The notes below the pieces were generated by a model. It was not told where the DNA came from and did not search any database. It saw only the letters and a program-made list of their open reading frames with translations. Shown here piece by piece: positions 10,177 through 18,885 of a stretch of DNA of 49,410 nt. The position numbers and the translations under genes are program-made. Each line of letters begins with the position of its first letter. The first letter of the stretch is position 1. The DNA comes from an uncultured Eggerthellaceae bacterium (lineage in GTDB: Bacteria > Actinomycetota > Coriobacteriia > Coriobacteriales > Eggerthellaceae), in contig CAMOLA010000007.1 in the NCBI GenBank assembly GCA_946618265.1, forward strand, positions 1 to 49,410. Reading direction: 5' to 3'.

Positions 10177-10182
10177 TATAAT
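10177..10182 (+). promoter_or_regulatory. Extended -10 promoter before the wbpE-like gene
   Basis: TGGTATAAT is a consensus -10 hexamer with a TGn extension, 53 bases before the ATG at 10236. No -35 at standard spacing is obvious. It would restart transcription for wbpE-wbpB-wbpD separately from the upstream genes. Confidence 0.5.
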
Positions 10183-10235
10183 CCACTCGCAACTTTTGAG
10201 TGCGGTGTTTGTTGATTCGAAAGAGGTTAATCATT

Positions 10236-11357
10236 ATGCAGTTTATTGATTTAAAAACTCAGTATGAGAGGATTGAGGCTGATGTTGTTGCGCGGGTGAA
10301 TGGCGTATTGGCATCCCAGCGCTATATTATGGGCCCGGAAGTCGCGGAAGCCGAAGAGAAGCTGGCGGCATTTGCGGGAACGAAGCATTGCGTTTCTTGC
10401 GGAAGTGGCACGGACGCGCTCGTCATTTCGCTTATGGCTATAGGCCTAGAGAAGACCGACGCGGTCTTTGTTCCGGCGTTTACGTTCTTTGCCTCGGGCG
10501 AAAGCGTTTCTCTTGCTGGTGGGACGCCTGTGTTCGTGGATTCTGAACCAGACACATACAATATGTCGGTCGAGGATTTGAAGCGTGCCATCCGTTATAC
10601 CAAAGAAAATACGGATTTGACGCCGAAGGGCATCATTCCAGTTGATTTGTTCGGTCAGCCTGCTAATTATGACGCAATTCAGGCGGTTGCTGCCGAGGAG
10701 GGACTGTTCATCCTCGAGGATGCTGCCCAGGGTTTCGGAGGCGAGTATCACGGTCGTCGTGCTGGCTCGTTGGGGCTAGTCGGTGCAACCTCGTTCTTTC
10801 CTGCAAAGCCACTCGGTTGCTATGGAGATGGTGGAGCGATTTTTACCGATGATGACGATTTACTCGAAGTCTTGAAGTCGGTGCGTGTTCATGGCCAAGG
10901 TGGTTCGAAATACGACAATATACGCTTAGGAATTAACGGGCGATTTGACACCATACAAGCTGCTATCATTCTCTCAAAGCTTACGATTTTCGAAGACGAG
11001 ATTGAAGCTCGTCAAAAGGTTGCGCAAGCCTATACGGATCGTTTGCATGATGTTATAAAGACGCCTGTCGTAAAGGACGGTTGCAAGTCTGTGTGGGCTC
11101 AGTACACTTTGGAGGCGGCTTCTGCGGAACAGAAGGCTGCCATTCAGCAAGCGCTTGCCGCTGCGGGTATTCCTTCCGCGAACTACTACCCGATTCCCAT
11201 GCACCTATCGACGGCATTTGCTAGCTTGGGCTACAAAAAGGGCGATCTGCCGGTCTGTGAAGCGCAAGCAGAGCGCGTGTTTAGCTTGCCGATGCACCCG
11301 TATCTGGATGAGGGGTCTATAGAATCGATTTGTGAGGTTGTAAGGAGCGTGCTTTAA
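10236..11357 (+). CDS. wbpE: WbpE-like nucleotide-sugar aminotransferase
   Basis: A 373-residue DegT-family enzyme. Its N-terminus (MQFIDLKTQYERI..GPEVAEAEEKLAAF) is typical of WbpE/WlbC, which aminates the 3-keto carbon of UDP-GlcNAc-uronate using glutamate and PLP. The Schiff-base lysine is Lys191 in FFPAKPLGCYGDGG. The ATG at 10236 follows AGAGG at good spacing; an upstream in-frame start at 10200 lies in the leader. The last base of its stop is the first base of the next start, so translation is coupled to the dehydrogenase, which makes its keto substrate. This gene order supports the WbpE assignment beyond the general DegT family. Confidence 0.8.
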   Translation: MQFIDLKTQYERIEADVVARVNGVLASQRYIMGPEVAEAEEKLAAFAGTKHCVSCGSGTDALVISLMAIGLEKTDAVFVPAFTFFASGESVSLAGGTPVFVDSEPDTYNMSVEDLKRAIRYTKENTDLTPKGIIPVDLFGQPANYDAIQAVAAEEGLFILEDAAQGFGGEYHGRRAGSLGLVGATSFFPAKPLGCYGDGGAIFTDDDDLLEVLKSVRVHGQGGSKYDNIRLGINGRFDTIQAAIILSKLTIFEDEIEARQKVAQAYTDRLHDVIKTPVVKDGCKSVWAQYTLEAASAEQKAAIQQALAAAGIPSANYYPIPMHLSTAFASLGYKKGDLPVCEAQAERVFSLPMHPYLDEGSIESICEVVRSVL

Positions 11358-12322
11358 TGGCGGAAAACGAGGTTCTGAAGGTCGGTGTTCTTGGATGCGG
11401 AAGCATGGGGCGCAACCATCTTCGCGTTTTGTCAACGATGCCCGATTATGATTTGGTTGGCTGCTTTGATGTTGATGCTAAAGCTGCGAATGAGCAAGCT
11501 GCTCTGTACGGCATCAGGGCGTTTGATAGCATGGATGATTTGCTAGACATCGTAGATGTGGCGCACGTGGTTGTTCCTTCGTTTCTACATTGCGAGATAG
11601 CAGTAAGGGCGGCTCGGCATGGATGCCATGTTTTGGTTGAAAAACCGATAGCGCTGACCATTGCTGATGCGCAGAAGATTATAGACGAGTGCAACGATAA
11701 CGGAGTGCGTCTGTGCGTTGGGCATGTCGAGCGGTTTAACCCAGCTGTTATTGCATTGTCTCAAGTGGTTGAAACCGAAGAGCTCTTGGCTGCCGAATTC
11801 CATCGCATGAGTCCATTTTACGGGCGCGTTTCGGATGCAAGCGTTGTTCAGGACCTGATGATTCACGATATCGATGTTCTCAATTCGATTGCGAAGGCTC
11901 CTGTAAAGAGTGTTACTGCGCAAGGAATCAAACTCTATTCTGATAAGCTTGATTATTGCCAAGCTCTCATTTTATTTGAAGACGGTTTTTGTGCTAGTCT
12001 CGTTGGGAGCCGAGTGACTGAGGCCAAGATTAGAACTGCTGACGTTGATTGCAAGCAAGCACGCATCTCGATTGATTATATTGATCGAAAAGTAGAAGTA
12101 TCTCGGAAAACAAGCTTCCAATTGGACGCTGGTCATGACATTCAGTATAGGCAGGAAAACATCATCGAGCGCGTCGTCGTTCCCAGCACTGAGCCGCTGA
12201 GGGCTGAGTTTGCCCATTTTGCAATGTGCATAAGGACCGGCACTGAAATCCTTACTAGCGGCGAGATGGGGTTAAAAGCTTTACAGTTAAGTGAAATGAT
12301 TGAACAAGCCGCTATGGCATAG
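11357..12322 (+). CDS. wbpB: WbpB-like Gfo/Idh/MocA dehydrogenase
   Basis: A 321-residue Gfo/Idh/MocA oxidoreductase: Rossmann motif GVLGCGSMGRNH, then EKPIALT with the conserved lysine at residue 96, then a C-terminal alpha/beta domain containing MIHDIDVLNSI. In the Pseudomonas/Bordetella pathway WbpB/WlbA oxidises C3 of UDP-GlcNAc-uronate for WbpE. The start ATG overlaps the TAA of the aminotransferase, and the acetyltransferase begins nine bases after its stop. The tight three-gene order is the main reason to prefer this role over other members of a broad family. The UDP-GlcNAc 6-dehydrogenase that should supply the uronate is not in the window. Confidence 0.75.
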   Translation: MAENEVLKVGVLGCGSMGRNHLRVLSTMPDYDLVGCFDVDAKAANEQAALYGIRAFDSMDDLLDIVDVAHVVVPSFLHCEIAVRAARHGCHVLVEKPIALTIADAQKIIDECNDNGVRLCVGHVERFNPAVIALSQVVETEELLAAEFHRMSPFYGRVSDASVVQDLMIHDIDVLNSIAKAPVKSVTAQGIKLYSDKLDYCQALILFEDGFCASLVGSRVTEAKIRTADVDCKQARISIDYIDRKVEVSRKTSFQLDAGHDIQYRQENIIERVVVPSTEPLRAEFAHFAMCIRTGTEILTSGEMGLKALQLSEMIEQAAMA

Positions 12323-12330
12323 GAGAACCA

Positions 12331-12888
12331 ATGACGTATTTTGCTCATGAGTCAGCATTTGTCGATGACGGTGCCGTAGTTGGTGATGGCACGAAGATTT
12401 GGCATTTTAGCCACATCCAATCAGGCGCGGTGATAGGAGACGATTGCGTTTTCGGCCAAAACGTTAATGTGGCGGGTGGGGCAAAGGTTGGCAATCGGTG
12501 CAAAGTGCAGAATAACGTTTCACTTTATGAAGGCGTTGAACTCGAAGACGATGTCTTTTGTGGGCCTTCTTGTGTATTCACCAACGATCATCAACCGCGA
12601 GCGCATAGTTCTTTGGGGTGGAAAGTCTTGCCAACGCGTGTGAGCGAAGGCGCGTCAATTGGTGCGAATGCAACTATTGTTTGCGGAAACACATTAGGCA
12701 AGTATTGCATGATCGGTTCAGGTGGAGTTGTGACCCATGATGTTCCAGATTATGCGCTGATGGTTGGTGTACCAGCTCGGCAAATAGGTTGGGTGTGTGA
12801 GTGTGGTACAAAACTTGATGAAGGGTTATCTTGTGCTGCTTGTGGAAAGACTTACGTAGAGCATAATGGGTGCCTAAACGAAGCATAA
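12331..12888 (+). CDS. wbpD: WbpD-like amino-sugar N-acetyltransferase
   Basis: A 185-residue left-handed beta-helix acetyltransferase with hexad repeats from about residue 8 (AFVDDGAVVGDGTKIWHFSHI) to 150, including QNVNVAGGAKVGNRCKVQNNVSLYEG, and the FTNDHQPR catalytic-loop histidine. This signature is that of WbpD/WlbB, which acetylates the 3-amino group to give UDP-2,3-diacetamido-2,3-dideoxy-glucuronate. The C-terminus carries four cysteines as CECG and CAAC, a small zinc-ribbon-like tail seen in several relatives. It is the last gene of the wbp-like set and is followed by a hairpin. Confidence 0.8.
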   Translation: MTYFAHESAFVDDGAVVGDGTKIWHFSHIQSGAVIGDDCVFGQNVNVAGGAKVGNRCKVQNNVSLYEGVELEDDVFCGPSCVFTNDHQPRAHSSLGWKVLPTRVSEGASIGANATIVCGNTLGKYCMIGSGGVVTHDVPDYALMVGVPARQIGWVCECGTKLDEGLSCAACGKTYVEHNGCLNEA

Positions 12889-12914
12889 TCTCCTAGATGT
12901 GATGTCAGATATTC

Positions 12915-12947
12915 ATGAAGCCGCTACTTTTATTGTAGCGGCTTCAT
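12915..12947 (+). terminator. Hairpin after the wbp-like genes
   Basis: ATGAAGCCGCTAC pairs perfectly over 13 bases with 12935-12947 around a T-rich loop, 26 bases past the wbpD-like stop. No run of T follows, so termination may be weak. The rest of 12889-13164 holds nothing else I recognise. Confidence 0.6.
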
Positions 12948-13164
12948 AGTTGTGATTAACACTGCTAGGGCAAAACGACTCGATTTCTGATTAAATCCAG
13001 GGTTTAGAATTAGTGTTCAATAAGAATTATCTACTCAATCGAAATTGGGCATTCAAAGACTAGTTGCTAACCTGAAGTTCGGAAAGCGTCCTGAATGCCG
13101 CAATAGCAGCCTTCCCAGAAACCGTTAAACAGACACTCTCCTGAAAAAGCTCCCTCATTGACAA

Positions 13165-13259
13165 GCGAACAGCAGGGCGCCGGTGCTCATCACGCTGCAC
13201 GTACTGCTGTTCTTCAACGCGTTATCTGGGTTCACCAGCAAGTTCGTGGTACAACATCC
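13165..13259 (+). pseudogene. Fragment of a small EamA/SMR-type transporter gene
   Basis: These 95 bases read without a stop as an SMR-like N-terminal segment (ANSRAPVLITLHVLLFF then SGFTSKFVVQHP). They closely match the intact gene at 21217, whose product has VNSRALVLIALHVLLFF then SGFTSKFAGQQP. An in-frame TGA two codons upstream, no start codon, and loss of the remainder show it is a remnant. It abuts the stop of the YidC-fusion gene on the other strand. It marks where the A+T-rich sugar block meets G+C-rich DNA, consistent with replacement by recombination that left part of the old neighbour. Confidence 0.75.
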
Positions 13260-13267
13260 AAATGCTA

Positions 13268-15172
13268 TCAAAGTTGGATGCTCGTCTCCTGCCGCTTGAG
13301 CACGGCGTCAAGCAAGTATTTTCCCGATACTTCGGCACCTCGTCCTAAGTTGAATATCGCCTCTTCACGAGCTCGTTCGATTTGGGCGTTCCACATATTC
13401 CAATGAGCGAACATGTCGTCTACTACGGTACCGAGCGAAGTGGCTTCCGAGGGCTCGATGGCGGTTCCAATCTTGCTTCGCAGCGTAATGTCGGTAGGCG
13501 TGATTCCAAGGTCCTGCCATTCGGGATTTCCGACCTTCATGGGCGTGTTCACGAAGACGCAGGGCTTTAGGGTCGAGAACGAGAACTCGCAGGCCACCGA
13601 TGACCAGTCGGTTACGAGGATGTCCGAGGTCCATATGGTGGCGTTGCTCGAGAAGTCGCGTTCGAATATCAAATCGCTTTCGGGCACGTTTGCGTATCGA
13701 GCTTGCAGGGCTTCCCATCGAGCGCGGTAGCGTTTAGTGTATTCCGGATGTGGGCGGACTACGATTTTCCAACCGCGTCCCAACGATCCCTGCAGCAGTT
13801 CGTCAAAACACGAATCGAGCAAGTTGCCTTCCTGCCAGGATGGCGCAATGAGCACCGTTTTCGTTCTATCGGTTTTCGGGGACATGGCAGCATATGACGA
13901 TATTTCTTCGTCGATGAGTCCATATCCTGCTTCAACGAGCTTCTTCGGGGGCAATCCGTATAATTCCTCGGCTTTCCGAATTTCGGCAACCTGGTGCGGG
14001 CCGATACACATGAGCGTATCGTAATGGTCGTAAGCCGTTCGCGTTGGGGTAAGATGACATGACATCATGTGGTGGAACATGAACACGTATTCGATGTCTT
14101 TGCGAACGTACGATCGCTTGATGTAGTGCGTCTCCAAATCTTCGAGGGTCGTGACCACGATGCTTGCATCCATCTTCATCATGAGGGTAATGGCCCGTTG
14201 CTGGCCAATGTAGTAAGGGATGATTCGAGGCTCCGATTCGGCGAGCTTGAAGATGACGTCTTCGGGGTCGTTCGTCACGTAGTGAATGATTATGTCGGAG
14301 TGGGATAGCAGGTACTCGATGGCGCCTTTGAAGTATTTATAGAATCCCGATCCTTCCGAATAGAACACGATGTGCTTCCCGACGACGCTGAAGAAGCGCT
14401 TGTAATCGGCTTTTTCACGCTTCTTGAGCGGATTCGGCTTGTACCATTTACCCTTATCTGACTTGTCGAGCGACAGCAGTTCGTCAAGTTCGGTGCGACT
14501 TGCGTTGAGGTCATCGTAATCAATGTGTTTGGCGGGCTTGATGATGATGTTGCACAGTGCCTGCACGGCGATTGCCGAAAGGTTCGAGCAAATCCAGTAA
14601 AATGCCATGCCCGCTGCAACGAAGATGCCAAGGAAAAGGGACAATCCTATGGATAGTCCGTTCGTCATATTCTTCTCGGCGCGGGATTGTTCGCGTTGAA
14701 GCGGATTTATCCTATTCTGCGCAAAACCCATCAGTACCGCCGAGAGACCGGCGAGGATCGGCATGATCCATGACAAGCCGCCGTCTTCGATAGGCACGAG
14801 TCCGAGAAACTCTGTTCCTGGCGTGCCCGAGTCGGTGATGGAATGTATCACGTCTACGAGCCCGAACAGTATGATGATTTGTATTGCTAGGGGAATGAGG
14901 GATAGCAGCGGATGGTATCCGTGCTGCTTGTTGAGTTCGCTTTGCTTTTCACCAATGATTTCCCGATCTCCGAAATACTGCACTTTCAGCCTGTTTATGG
15001 CAGGCATTACCTGCACCATCATGATGGAGTTCCATTGGACCCAAAGCGCCATCGGCATGAGAATGACCTTGGTGATGAGGGTGAACAGCAAGATGGCCAT
15101 CCACCAGTTTCCCGTGAGGTTATAGCAGGGCTGTACGATTACCTGCAATACGGATGCTATTGCCGCGAACAT
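13268..15172 (-). CDS. YidC/Oxa1-like insertase fused to CDP-glycerol glycerophosphotransferase-like domain
   Basis: A 634-residue two-part protein. Residues about 1-235 are a five-helix YidC/Oxa1-type core: a first helix LLFTLITKVILMPMAL, then the coiled cytoplasmic loop (MPAINRLKVQYFGDRE..ELNKQHGYHPLLSLIPLAIQ) and later helices. The groove residue that is usually Arg appears as Lys35. Residues about 285-625 are a glycerophosphotransferase-like GT-B domain with HHMMS, RPHPEY and TDWSS motifs, as in TagB/TagF enzymes that build glycerol-phosphate polymers from CDP-glycerol. The ATG at 15172 starts five bases after the upstream sulfatase stop; an earlier in-frame start would overlap that gene. 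The fusion suggests a membrane-seated polymerase or transferase rather than a general insertase, which is inference. Confidence 0.85.
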   Translation of the reverse strand: MFAAIASVLQVIVQPCYNLTGNWWMAILLFTLITKVILMPMALWVQWNSIMMVQVMPAINRLKVQYFGDREIIGEKQSELNKQHGYHPLLSLIPLAIQIIILFGLVDVIHSITDSGTPGTEFLGLVPIEDGGLSWIMPILAGLSAVLMGFAQNRINPLQREQSRAEKNMTNGLSIGLSLFLGIFVAAGMAFYWICSNLSAIAVQALCNIIIKPAKHIDYDDLNASRTELDELLSLDKSDKGKWYKPNPLKKREKADYKRFFSVVGKHIVFYSEGSGFYKYFKGAIEYLLSHSDIIIHYVTNDPEDVIFKLAESEPRIIPYYIGQQRAITLMMKMDASIVVTTLEDLETHYIKRSYVRKDIEYVFMFHHMMSCHLTPTRTAYDHYDTLMCIGPHQVAEIRKAEELYGLPPKKLVEAGYGLIDEEISSYAAMSPKTDRTKTVLIAPSWQEGNLLDSCFDELLQGSLGRGWKIVVRPHPEYTKRYRARWEALQARYANVPESDLIFERDFSSNATIWTSDILVTDWSSVACEFSFSTLKPCVFVNTPMKVGNPEWQDLGITPTDITLRSKIGTAIEPSEATSLGTVVDDMFAHWNMWNAQIERAREEAIFNLGRGAEVSGKYLLDAVLKRQETSIQL

Positions 15173-15177
15173 GGTTC

Positions 15178-17298
15178 CTACTCTCGCGCGTTCCACGATC
15201 TGCCGGTTTGGTTCCAGTTGGAGAAATCGACCGTGTCGCCTTTGATTTCCCATTCGGTGGCATGATCGTCGTATTTGTAGTCGTCTGTCTCCACTATCGA
15301 GAGATATGTGCGCTTGTCATGCGTCGTCGAATCAACGTCGAATATTGGCGCGCCAGAATACTTTTCGGGGGTTCCTCCGATAGCGTCGATAATGGTGGGA
15401 ATGATATCCGCATGAACTGTAGGAACGTTGCTAGAGATAACGGGCCGATTCGCTTCTTCGTGCGATTGTGCGGGTGGTTTTACGAGCATGATGGGCTGGG
15501 TTGATTTGGTTATCTCGTGGTGCAATTGTAGGATTCCATGATCAGCGGTAATGATGATGCAGGCGTCATCGTAAAGTCCCTTTTCTCTCAGGAAGTCCAG
15601 GTAGGTCTTAACGATTTTCATCGACCCAATTGCTTGTTTATCAAGCGTCGATTTGCCCGCTTTTGTCTTCTTTGCGCGTGCGTTGAGATTGTATGGTTTG
15701 TGGGTACCGAGCAAATGGATGAACCTAAATGCTCCTTTGCATTCTCGCTTTTCTATGTCGAGCCCACGTTTCTTGAGCTTTGAATAGTAGGCGGCGTCAT
15801 CCATGACATAAAGCGTATTGTCCGGCGTGCTCGACGCATGCCTTTTTGTCATTGTGAAGTTCATCCAATCGGTAGTAAACCAAAACCGCGGTTTCAAAAT
15901 CCAGGGAAGGTCGCGATACAGAGAGCTTCGTATTAGGGCCCGTGCGGTTCCCCGCAGGCTCGTGTTGTCATTGTTGGCCTTATGCAAATTGATCGTCTTT
16001 TCTGCGACAAGTTCCCTGGAGTCTTTTTCGCTCATGAAGTTGAGTTTCAGCGAGTCGCTGTAAAGGCCAATGGAGTAGCCGGCATCATAGATGTCCGCAA
16101 GGAAGCTCGAGCGCTTATAGCGCTGTTTGAGATAGTCGGACCAACGGTCATCGTCGCGAGGGAGTTCACCCGTCAACAGGAATGGGATGGCGTAACGAGT
16201 AGGTATTATCGCCCCTGTTGTGTTTTTGAACCAAGTGAAGCCCTCGAGCCCTTTGAGTATGTCCTTGCCCTCGTTTTGCAGTCGAACAATGTCCTTTGTG
16301 TCGTATGTATCCAGGACGAACACGATGACGTTCTTCTTATCGGAAACCTCGAACAGGCCATCTTCGGTGGGGACGCGAGAATACCATCCAAGGCCATCTG
16401 GGGAGAACTCGGAAGTGGATGCGACGAGGCTTATGGCGCCGACGCCCTGAACTATGACGAGCGCGATTGACAACGTAGGTATTGCGATCCTTGCAACGGG
16501 TAGCTTCTTCTTGGCAAGCAAGATGCTTGCCAAGATAACGCCCGTCCAGGTGGCAAGGGAGACAAGCGCAATCAAGTCATAGTCATCCCATGCAACACTT
16601 GCGCCGTTGGCAGTCGGCAGTCCGGTGTTCAGGAACATGGCTTGAAGCCATCCCGAAAGACCAATTGCAAACGTGAGCGAGAGCCCGTACCAGAAAGCCC
16701 TTCCTGGGACGAGGGATAGGATAAGGGCGATGGCCAGTGTGGCGCCGATGGTCAATGCGACCGATATGGGGGCGATGTCGCTTAAGCCGAGCACGAGGCT
16801 GGACTCGCTGCCAGCGACAATTTCGAACGGCGCAATGAGCAGGTAGGTTATAGATACGAAAAGCGAGATCAGGGCCGCGAATCCGAGTCGCTTCGGCCAG
16901 CTAATGGCTAATTCTTTCCGATTTGCGGCGATGTGGATGCCGGTATTTTTCACGCTTTGTGCAAAGTCTTCGCTTGCGCGAAGCGTGGCTTGCCCGCTGT
17001 CGGGGGTAAGCTCGTGCACGTTTGGCTCAATGAACTTATTTGCGTTCTCGTCAATTTTGAGTAACGCAAATAGCTTGCGGCGCGTTCTTCGCATTGCGAC
17101 GCCGGCAACGGCTGACAAAGCCACGGCAACACCCGCGATTGCTTGAATCGTATACGTCATGACAGAGGGGTCTACGTATGCGTAAGCCCGTTCAGGTACC
17201 ATTATTGTTAGGCCAAACGATGCAAGCAGCATTTCGGGTGCTAAGAGTATCAAGCACGCTCCAGTGCGTATCTTGTTTGCGGTGGTTGATGTTGCCAT
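15178..17298 (-). CDS. LTA-synthase-like membrane sulfatase-family protein
   Basis: A 706-residue protein. An N-terminal hydrophobic segment and the stretch ending AYVDPSVMTYTIQAIAG are followed by several helices to about residue 310. An extracytoplasmic alkaline-phosphatase/sulfatase-fold domain then shows NVIVFVLDTYDT (metal-binding Asp), a Thr in IIPTRYAIPFLLTG at the usual nucleophile position, LLGTHKPYN, and ITADHGI. Membrane members of this family transfer phosphoglycerol or phosphoethanolamine between lipids and polymers. Coupling to the downstream glycerophosphotransferase fusion (five bases apart) points to a wall glycerol-phosphate polymer. A GTG start at 17361 would add 21 residues; the ATG at 17298 gives a more typical membrane-leader start, though its ribosome site is weak. 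Confidence 0.75.
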   Translation of the reverse strand: MATSTTANKIRTGACLILLAPEMLLASFGLTIMVPERAYAYVDPSVMTYTIQAIAGVAVALSAVAGVAMRRTRRKLFALLKIDENANKFIEPNVHELTPDSGQATLRASEDFAQSVKNTGIHIAANRKELAISWPKRLGFAALISLFVSITYLLIAPFEIVAGSESSLVLGLSDIAPISVALTIGATLAIALILSLVPGRAFWYGLSLTFAIGLSGWLQAMFLNTGLPTANGASVAWDDYDLIALVSLATWTGVILASILLAKKKLPVARIAIPTLSIALVIVQGVGAISLVASTSEFSPDGLGWYSRVPTEDGLFEVSDKKNVIVFVLDTYDTKDIVRLQNEGKDILKGLEGFTWFKNTTGAIIPTRYAIPFLLTGELPRDDDRWSDYLKQRYKRSSFLADIYDAGYSIGLYSDSLKLNFMSEKDSRELVAEKTINLHKANNDNTSLRGTARALIRSSLYRDLPWILKPRFWFTTDWMNFTMTKRHASSTPDNTLYVMDDAAYYSKLKKRGLDIEKRECKGAFRFIHLLGTHKPYNLNARAKKTKAGKSTLDKQAIGSMKIVKTYLDFLREKGLYDDACIIITADHGILQLHHEITKSTQPIMLVKPPAQSHEEANRPVISSNVPTVHADIIPTIIDAIGGTPEKYSGAPIFDVDSTTHDKRTYLSIVETDDYKYDDHATEWEIKGDTVDFSNWNQTGRSWNARE

Positions 17299-17734
17299 GA
17301 TTATTGTTAGCTCTGAGTCGATAATGCTTGATGTCGCGATTGCAAGATGGCGTTCTACCACCTTGCATGCGATGTTGATGGTATCACATCGAATTCCTTA
17401 TGCAACCGCCATGGGCGTTTCCCCACTATCGAAGCTTTCGAGTCAATTGAGCAGATGCTCGCAAGCATGCCGAACGAGGCTGTAGATGCCGATTAATTGC
17501 TGAAGCTGAAGTGCAAAGATTGGGAGTTCGCAGGATAGTTCACCACCGGCGTACGCTAAGGGGTCGAGAACCGCCGCTCGCAGGAGTGCATGCAATCGCA
17601 CGATTCCCTGAAAATGACCCGGTATCTATAATTCCTATTGTCGTTGTTGTTGCCATGGCGCCCCGTTTCACGATAGTCGGAAGGGTGTGCGCATCGGGGG
17701 GCGCTGCGGCGGATGCTAGAGAAAGGGGTCTGGC
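17299..17734. other. Divergent intergenic region, no gene
   Basis: This lies between the sulfatase-like gene and the secreted lysine-rich protein. Only the AGAAAGGGG ribosome site before 17735 is recognisable; no promoter could be placed with confidence. Confidence 0.5.
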
Positions 17735-18646
17735 ATGGAACGCTCGATTAAAGGCAGGTTATTCGCTCCTCTTGTATTTGCATTTGCGATGGTGATCCTC
17801 GCGTTTTCTTTAGCTGCGCCGCAAGCGGCATATGCGGCGCCGATTGCATTTACCCAGAATAGCTTCACGTTCGTCAACGCCGAAGATGATGGAGCGTGGT
17901 TTTTTACCACGGATGATTCCGTTGGCATCAAATCGGCCGTCAGCTCCAACGAAAAGGTGGCTTCCGTAAGGACCATCAACTATGGAATCCTCGTCATCGA
18001 TCCAGTGGGCGCAGGTACGGCCGTCATTACCGTTACCGGCGAGGATTCGTCGACGACGAAGCTCGATGTGACCGTCACGGAAGCGTACTTCGCCAACAGC
18101 CTGAAGGACAGCAGCTCTGTTTGGTACTGCTGGTATGGCAACAAGAAGCTGGAAGTGAGCTCTCAGCCAGGTACGAAATGCACCTTGAAGGTGGGGAAGG
18201 AGAAGCATTCGTTCAAGATCGGCAGCAAGGGATACGCTAACGTCAAGTTGAAGAAGCTGCACAAGATCGGGACGAAAATCACCTGCACGTTCAAGAAGGG
18301 CAAGTACAGCGCCACCTTCAAGGACAAGATCAGCAGCGTTACCTGGTTCGAAAGCGTGAGTGCTAAAAAGAAGACCGTAAAGGTCACGTGCTACACGCTG
18401 ACCAAGGGTGATGTCATTAAGCTTAAGTACAAGGGCAAGACCTACACCAAGAAGATCAAGAAAAGCAAGGCCTATAGCACGGTCAAGTTCAAGGTCAAGA
18501 ACAAGGTGAAGAAGAACGCGAAGCTGAAGATCACCATCAAGAACAAGTACAAGCAAAAACTGTATTCCGAGGCCGTTGTACTTGACAATGGGTATTACGC
18601 GGCGCCGGACGAGAGCGAAAACGAGGGCGACCTCGAGGCTGCGTAG
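17735..18646 (+). CDS. Secreted lysine-rich protein with Ig-like repeats
   Basis: A 303-residue exported protein. Residues 1-34 are a signal peptide with basic start, hydrophobic core and an AYA|AP cleavage site. About 40-115 resembles a BIG2-type Ig-like domain (SSNEKVASVRTINYGILVIDPVGAGTAVITV). From about 125 to 280 at least two beta-rich, lysine-dense repeats follow (for example GTKITCTFKKGKYSATFK and GDVIKLKYKGKTYTKKIKK), ending in a short acidic tail. The strong positive charge could bind anionic wall polymers, in keeping with its wall-gene neighbours, but that is inference. A strong AGAAAGGGG site precedes the ATG. A terminator follows, so it is probably transcribed alone. Confidence 0.8.
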   Translation: MERSIKGRLFAPLVFAFAMVILAFSLAAPQAAYAAPIAFTQNSFTFVNAEDDGAWFFTTDDSVGIKSAVSSNEKVASVRTINYGILVIDPVGAGTAVITVTGEDSSTTKLDVTVTEAYFANSLKDSSSVWYCWYGNKKLEVSSQPGTKCTLKVGKEKHSFKIGSKGYANVKLKKLHKIGTKITCTFKKGKYSATFKDKISSVTWFESVSAKKKTVKVTCYTLTKGDVIKLKYKGKTYTKKIKKSKAYSTVKFKVKNKVKKNAKLKITIKNKYKQKLYSEAVVLDNGYYAAPDESENEGDLEAA

Positions 18647-18693
18647 AACGTCGCTCGAATCGATGCACGATGAGCGGCAGCAAGCCGCGTGCG

Positions 18694-18732
18694 GCCAGCG
18701 TGCAAGGGTCTCCCCTGCACGCTGGCTTTTTT
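18694..18732 (+). terminator. Rho-independent terminator
   Basis: GCCAGCGTGCA at 18694-18704 pairs with 18716-18726 and is followed directly by six T. It lies 48 bases past the secreted-protein stop. Confidence 0.85.
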
Positions 18733-18790
18733 GTTGCTGGCCGCCATGTGGAACTATTAGACCGTTGGCGCAGCTTGGCGGCTTTTCGGG

Positions 18791-18796
18791 TACTAT
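18791..18796 (+). promoter_or_regulatory. -10 element TACTAT before the GtrB-like operon
   Basis: The context TTTTCGGGTACTATGG is nearly identical to that before the Ser/Thr kinase gene (44636-44652) and similar to that before rmlA (22111-22124). TTGGCG words lie upstream but at 10 or 20 bases rather than 17, so the -35 is uncertain. Confidence 0.5.
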
Positions 18797-18885
18797 GGTG
18801 CGGAAACGTTTTTAGCCAATGCGGGATTAGGAGCGGATTCCAATCTCGCGTTTTCGGGCAGCCTAGGGGAGGAACGGGCGCGTAC

